From Hofstenia miamia (taxonomy: Eukaryota; Xenacoelomorpha; Acoela; Hofsteniidae): 64,000 nt of DNA. The stretch covers positions 431,698 to 495,697 of the forward strand of contig CABFPE010000408.1 in assembly GCA_900660155.1 (NCBI GenBank), given 5' to 3'. The position numbers and the translations under genes are program-made. The notes below the pieces were generated by a model. It saw only the letters and a program-made list of their open reading frames with translations. It was not told the origin of the DNA and did not search any database. This document shows, piece by piece, positions 61,326 through 64,000 of this stretch; within the stretch, counting starts at the first letter, position 1, and each line of letters begins with the position of its first letter.

Positions 61326-61610
61326 TGAATAACTTTGATATTTTATGATAGCAGTCGTAATTGAAGCAATTATTTTGTCAACCCTCAGAAAAAATATGAC
61401 TATTACTTTTGGTAGTCCTAATCATTAATGAAGAACAACCTCATTTTTCTATCAGTTCATTACTAAAAAATGTATGTCTCAGATTTCATGGATGTTATAA
61501 TGATTCCGGAGGACTAGTTTGTGGATATTATTTGCAACATTGTTGAAAGAATGTAGTTTATATACAAATAAAGAGAAATTCAACACAAAATCAAATTGAT
61601 AACCATGTAA

Positions 61611-63480
61611 TTATTCATTGTGATCATCTTCACCCGAATCTTCCAAAGCTGGCTCCATAACATTATCAGCTGCATCATCTGATGAGGTTATGAAATTGTA
61701 CCAACGATGGTATTCTTCAGGAACAGCGATTTTCTTGGGCAGGTTCAACAGATCTTTTTTCTTCAATATGCTTATCGGTCGTTTACAATCATATGCTTTT
61801 TCAAGTTCAAGTGAAACTGATGGTTGACTGCGTCCTAGCACGTGTAACTCTGTATACTCGCTGTGGTATCCGTATTGATACTCGATCCATATTTTTTCTT
61901 TCTGATATCTGAACGATTTCACTGAAAGCCATTTCATTATGTTACCCTGACGGTCCTTTTTTGTATTTTTTAGAACATCCTATTTGATGCTAATTGAAAC
62001 CATGTCGAACTTTAAATGTATGATGTTGTATGGTCTTCTGCGTCTAGACCTCGAAAAAATGGACACCCAATCATGTGGTGTGAAAACATCTTTGTTTTTT
62101 CTGATTCAATGGCTGAATGCATGCTATCACATTCCCTATTTGAGTGTCCTTTCTCTAAAAAGATGTGTGATTACTTATAGAAAGATTTGTCACACATACA
62201 AAAACATGGCGGCAATATTTTTGTTCCAATTCTGACCACCACAAGTATCAGAGAATAGAGAAACCTTCTTTGGTATTTTCTGGTAGGTTTCGTAGCTATT
62301 TGAAAAGACAAGTGCCTATCTCCACACTGCCTTTTTTTCCATCCAGTTCCGTCCACGTGTAGCCTAATGCATCATTAGGAAATCCGAATTATAATGCATA
62401 AGTTGAACATGCTCAGTTTTCTGCTATAATACATGAGGGAGTGAGCTGAACTGGGAACTTCCAATACACTCTGTAGATCAAAAAATGAATTAGTGAACGA
62501 TTCCTTATTTGATGCCCGTGTTTTATCATACTTTTTTGCTTCTTGGGCTTCATTTTTTCGTCATATATGAGCATTATCTTCCTTGGAGAAAAGTGCTTTG
62601 GCATCACCAGTCAAATTTTGAAATTGCGTCAAACTCCGCATTCTTCCTTTTAAGGTGAAAAAAAGAGAGATTGAATTCATTGCAAAATATATTGCGGTAG
62701 ACCCCTTCCTTTGCCGGGATGATCTTATCAGTGTTGCATTTTTCTACGTAGAGACGATGCATTTTTGCAATCGTGAGAGTTTGATCAAGGTATTGCCTTT
62801 TTGTATCTTTTCTCGTGCAGTGCGATTCGGTAATTGGGAAACTTTTAATGTAATCTTTGATACAATCCACGGTCTCAATCGACGTTTTGTTTGCTGGCTC
62901 GTGTTTTCCTCGTTTATCGGTGCCACTGAAAGACCAATTCATCCCGGAATTCTTCAATGCAGTGTCAACAGGACTGCGTCCAATATCCAGATTTTTTTGA
63001 AAAAAATGCCGGCATACTGTTCGCTTCTATCATTTATTTTGAAAAAATACGATGTGGTACTCGCTTTCGTCTTGTACTTCCCTGTGCCTCGCACTCTTCG
63101 CCGTTTTATGCCATGGGTTCTCGTATGGGCCAAAAGGAACTCCTATTGCCTGTCGAAGCTTTATAAATTCCAGTATTCCGAACAGATAGAATTTCTTGAA
63201 TCTTCTGTGAAAACATCAGAGCATTTATGTTTACAACTGCATGTGTATGGTCTTGGGCGTCGAGCAGTAACAGTCGCTCCTTTAGTATTAACATATTCCT
63301 GGCCGCTCGAGGATTTCTTTTTACCCTGATTTTTTTTCCATTCCGATGGTTTTGACGTCTTCCTAGAAGAATTCGACGGCCTGCTATTGGCGATTCTGCA
63401 TTTCCTTCGGCGTTTGACTCATTTTTATCGGTGCTATCGTTATCTGTATCAAAATTTTTACTCTAAAAACATAGCCAACA
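61611..63480 (-). pseudogene. Transposase-like gene relic, GQN-motif family
   Basis: Minus strand, about 1.9 kb, N- to C-terminus. A basic start AGRRILLGRRQNHRNGKK (63390) and RVKRNPRAA come first. A Cys-containing YTCSCKHKCSDVF stretch (63240) follows, then the frame 62957-62604 with TDKRGKHEPANKTSIETVD and FPITESHCTRKDTKRQYLD. WTELDGKKGSVEIGTCLF (62340) precedes FSDTCGGQNWNKNIAAMF (62260), a GGQN block with a likely catalytic Asp. The C-terminal frame 61937-61611 contains ISILKKKDLLNLPKKIAVPE. The block order matches a high-copy uncharacterised family common in arthropod and cnidarian genomes, which I take to be a DDE-type DNA transposase. Many stops and shifts, for example around 62380 and 62620, make it inactive. 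Superfamily not assigned; no terminal repeats found. Confidence 0.7.
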
Positions 63481-64000
63481 GTTCTTCTGTGGTGTACATC
63501 CCTGTAAATATACGTATTCAGTACATTTCTTGAAATTTATACACCGGATGACTGAATTGAAAAATATATCTGTGTGATTTGCTCAAGAAATTATAACAAA
63601 TATACTAGCATTTCCATTCAATTATGAGATCATTATTAATCTGTAATTCTAGTTTTATGATTTGTTGCATTAGCCCCAAATTCTCTGAATTTTCACCATT
63701 ATTACTGAATACTATTAAGGTTCGAATTTCAGTAGATTGAAGGTATAAAATGTTTTCTTTCCTAACCGGTTTTGATACAACCACTGTACATGCATGTGTA
63801 TGCAATTAACTTGTTTAAACGTATTATATGTACCACATAAATAACTTGAAATGTTAGAAGAAAATTCACATTCAGCTTATAAAAAATGTATAATAATGTC
63901 GAGTGCTTTAACAATTATAGACACGGCTTGCAACCATATGAATAATATAATTACTTTTATTATGAATGTTTGATTAAAAAATTTGCTAAACGTATCCTTG
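63481..64000. other. AT-rich DNA at the right edge
   Basis: No gene or repeat recognised. It is adjacent to the 5' side of the transposase-like relic. Confidence 0.5.

Noticed and set aside
62655-63329. 224-residue plus-strand frame, the second longest in the window
   Set aside because: It is antisense to the GQN-family transposase relic, whose minus-strand frames carry recognisable conserved blocks.
1-64000. CRISPR arrays, bacterial operons, rRNA genes
   Set aside because: No regularly spaced repeats, clustered same-strand bacterial-type genes or rRNA-like blocks were seen. The content is eukaryotic throughout.

Overview
The window looks like AT-rich nuclear DNA from an invertebrate animal. 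There is one host gene with spliced exons and kilobase introns, and a dense, mostly decayed population of metazoan transposable elements: hAT, Tc1/mariner, CR1/jockey-like LINEs and a Ty3/gypsy LTR fossil. Nothing bacterial is visible: no operons, ribosome binding sites, CRISPR array or phage genes. The phylum cannot be fixed from the sequence; a marine invertebrate is my guess.

Host gene. A six-exon DMRT (doublesex/mab-3 related) transcription factor gene runs on the minus strand from the start codon at 22084 to the stop at 5748. I assembled it by eye from splice sites. All five introns have GT donors and AG acceptors, all phases agree, and the 591-nt product encodes 196 residues with a complete DM zinc module and recognition tail. 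The DM domain is split by a 5.7-kb intron. No other host gene is convincing. Three single-exon candidates (24512-24708, 31959-32062, 61143-61325, all minus) are listed at low confidence.

Layout. 1-1.4 kb: Tc1-like relic. 5.7-22.1 kb: the DMRT gene, whose introns hold a hAT-type MITE, an RTE/SINE-like repeat, a degenerate CCTAA-like tract, a 99-bp tandem duplication and microsatellites. 24.3-26.4 kb: hAT transposase relic (CGGBP1-like branch) truncated against a 159-bp direct repeat. 27.8-31.7 kb: two LINE relics and two tandem duplications. 33.8-37.4 kb: a Ty3/gypsy fossil with 119-bp LTRs. 38.9-45.6 kb: two more LINE relics, hAT MITEs and a mariner relic. 47.4-52.8 kb: two hAT elements with recognisable ends, the first still carrying the transposase C-terminus. 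54-60.8 kb: MITE-like elements and a 466-bp tandem duplication that copied part of a MITE with its flank. 61.6-63.5 kb: a decayed transposase-like gene of the GQN-motif family.

Together these describe a gene-poor neighbourhood shaped mainly by hAT-type cut-and-paste elements. Three hAT insertions keep perfect 8-bp target duplications (gttgaaac, ctacaaaa, atcaggac) and two keep imperfect ones. I found no clear previously undescribed system. The most useful new results are the DMRT gene model and the hAT element boundaries.
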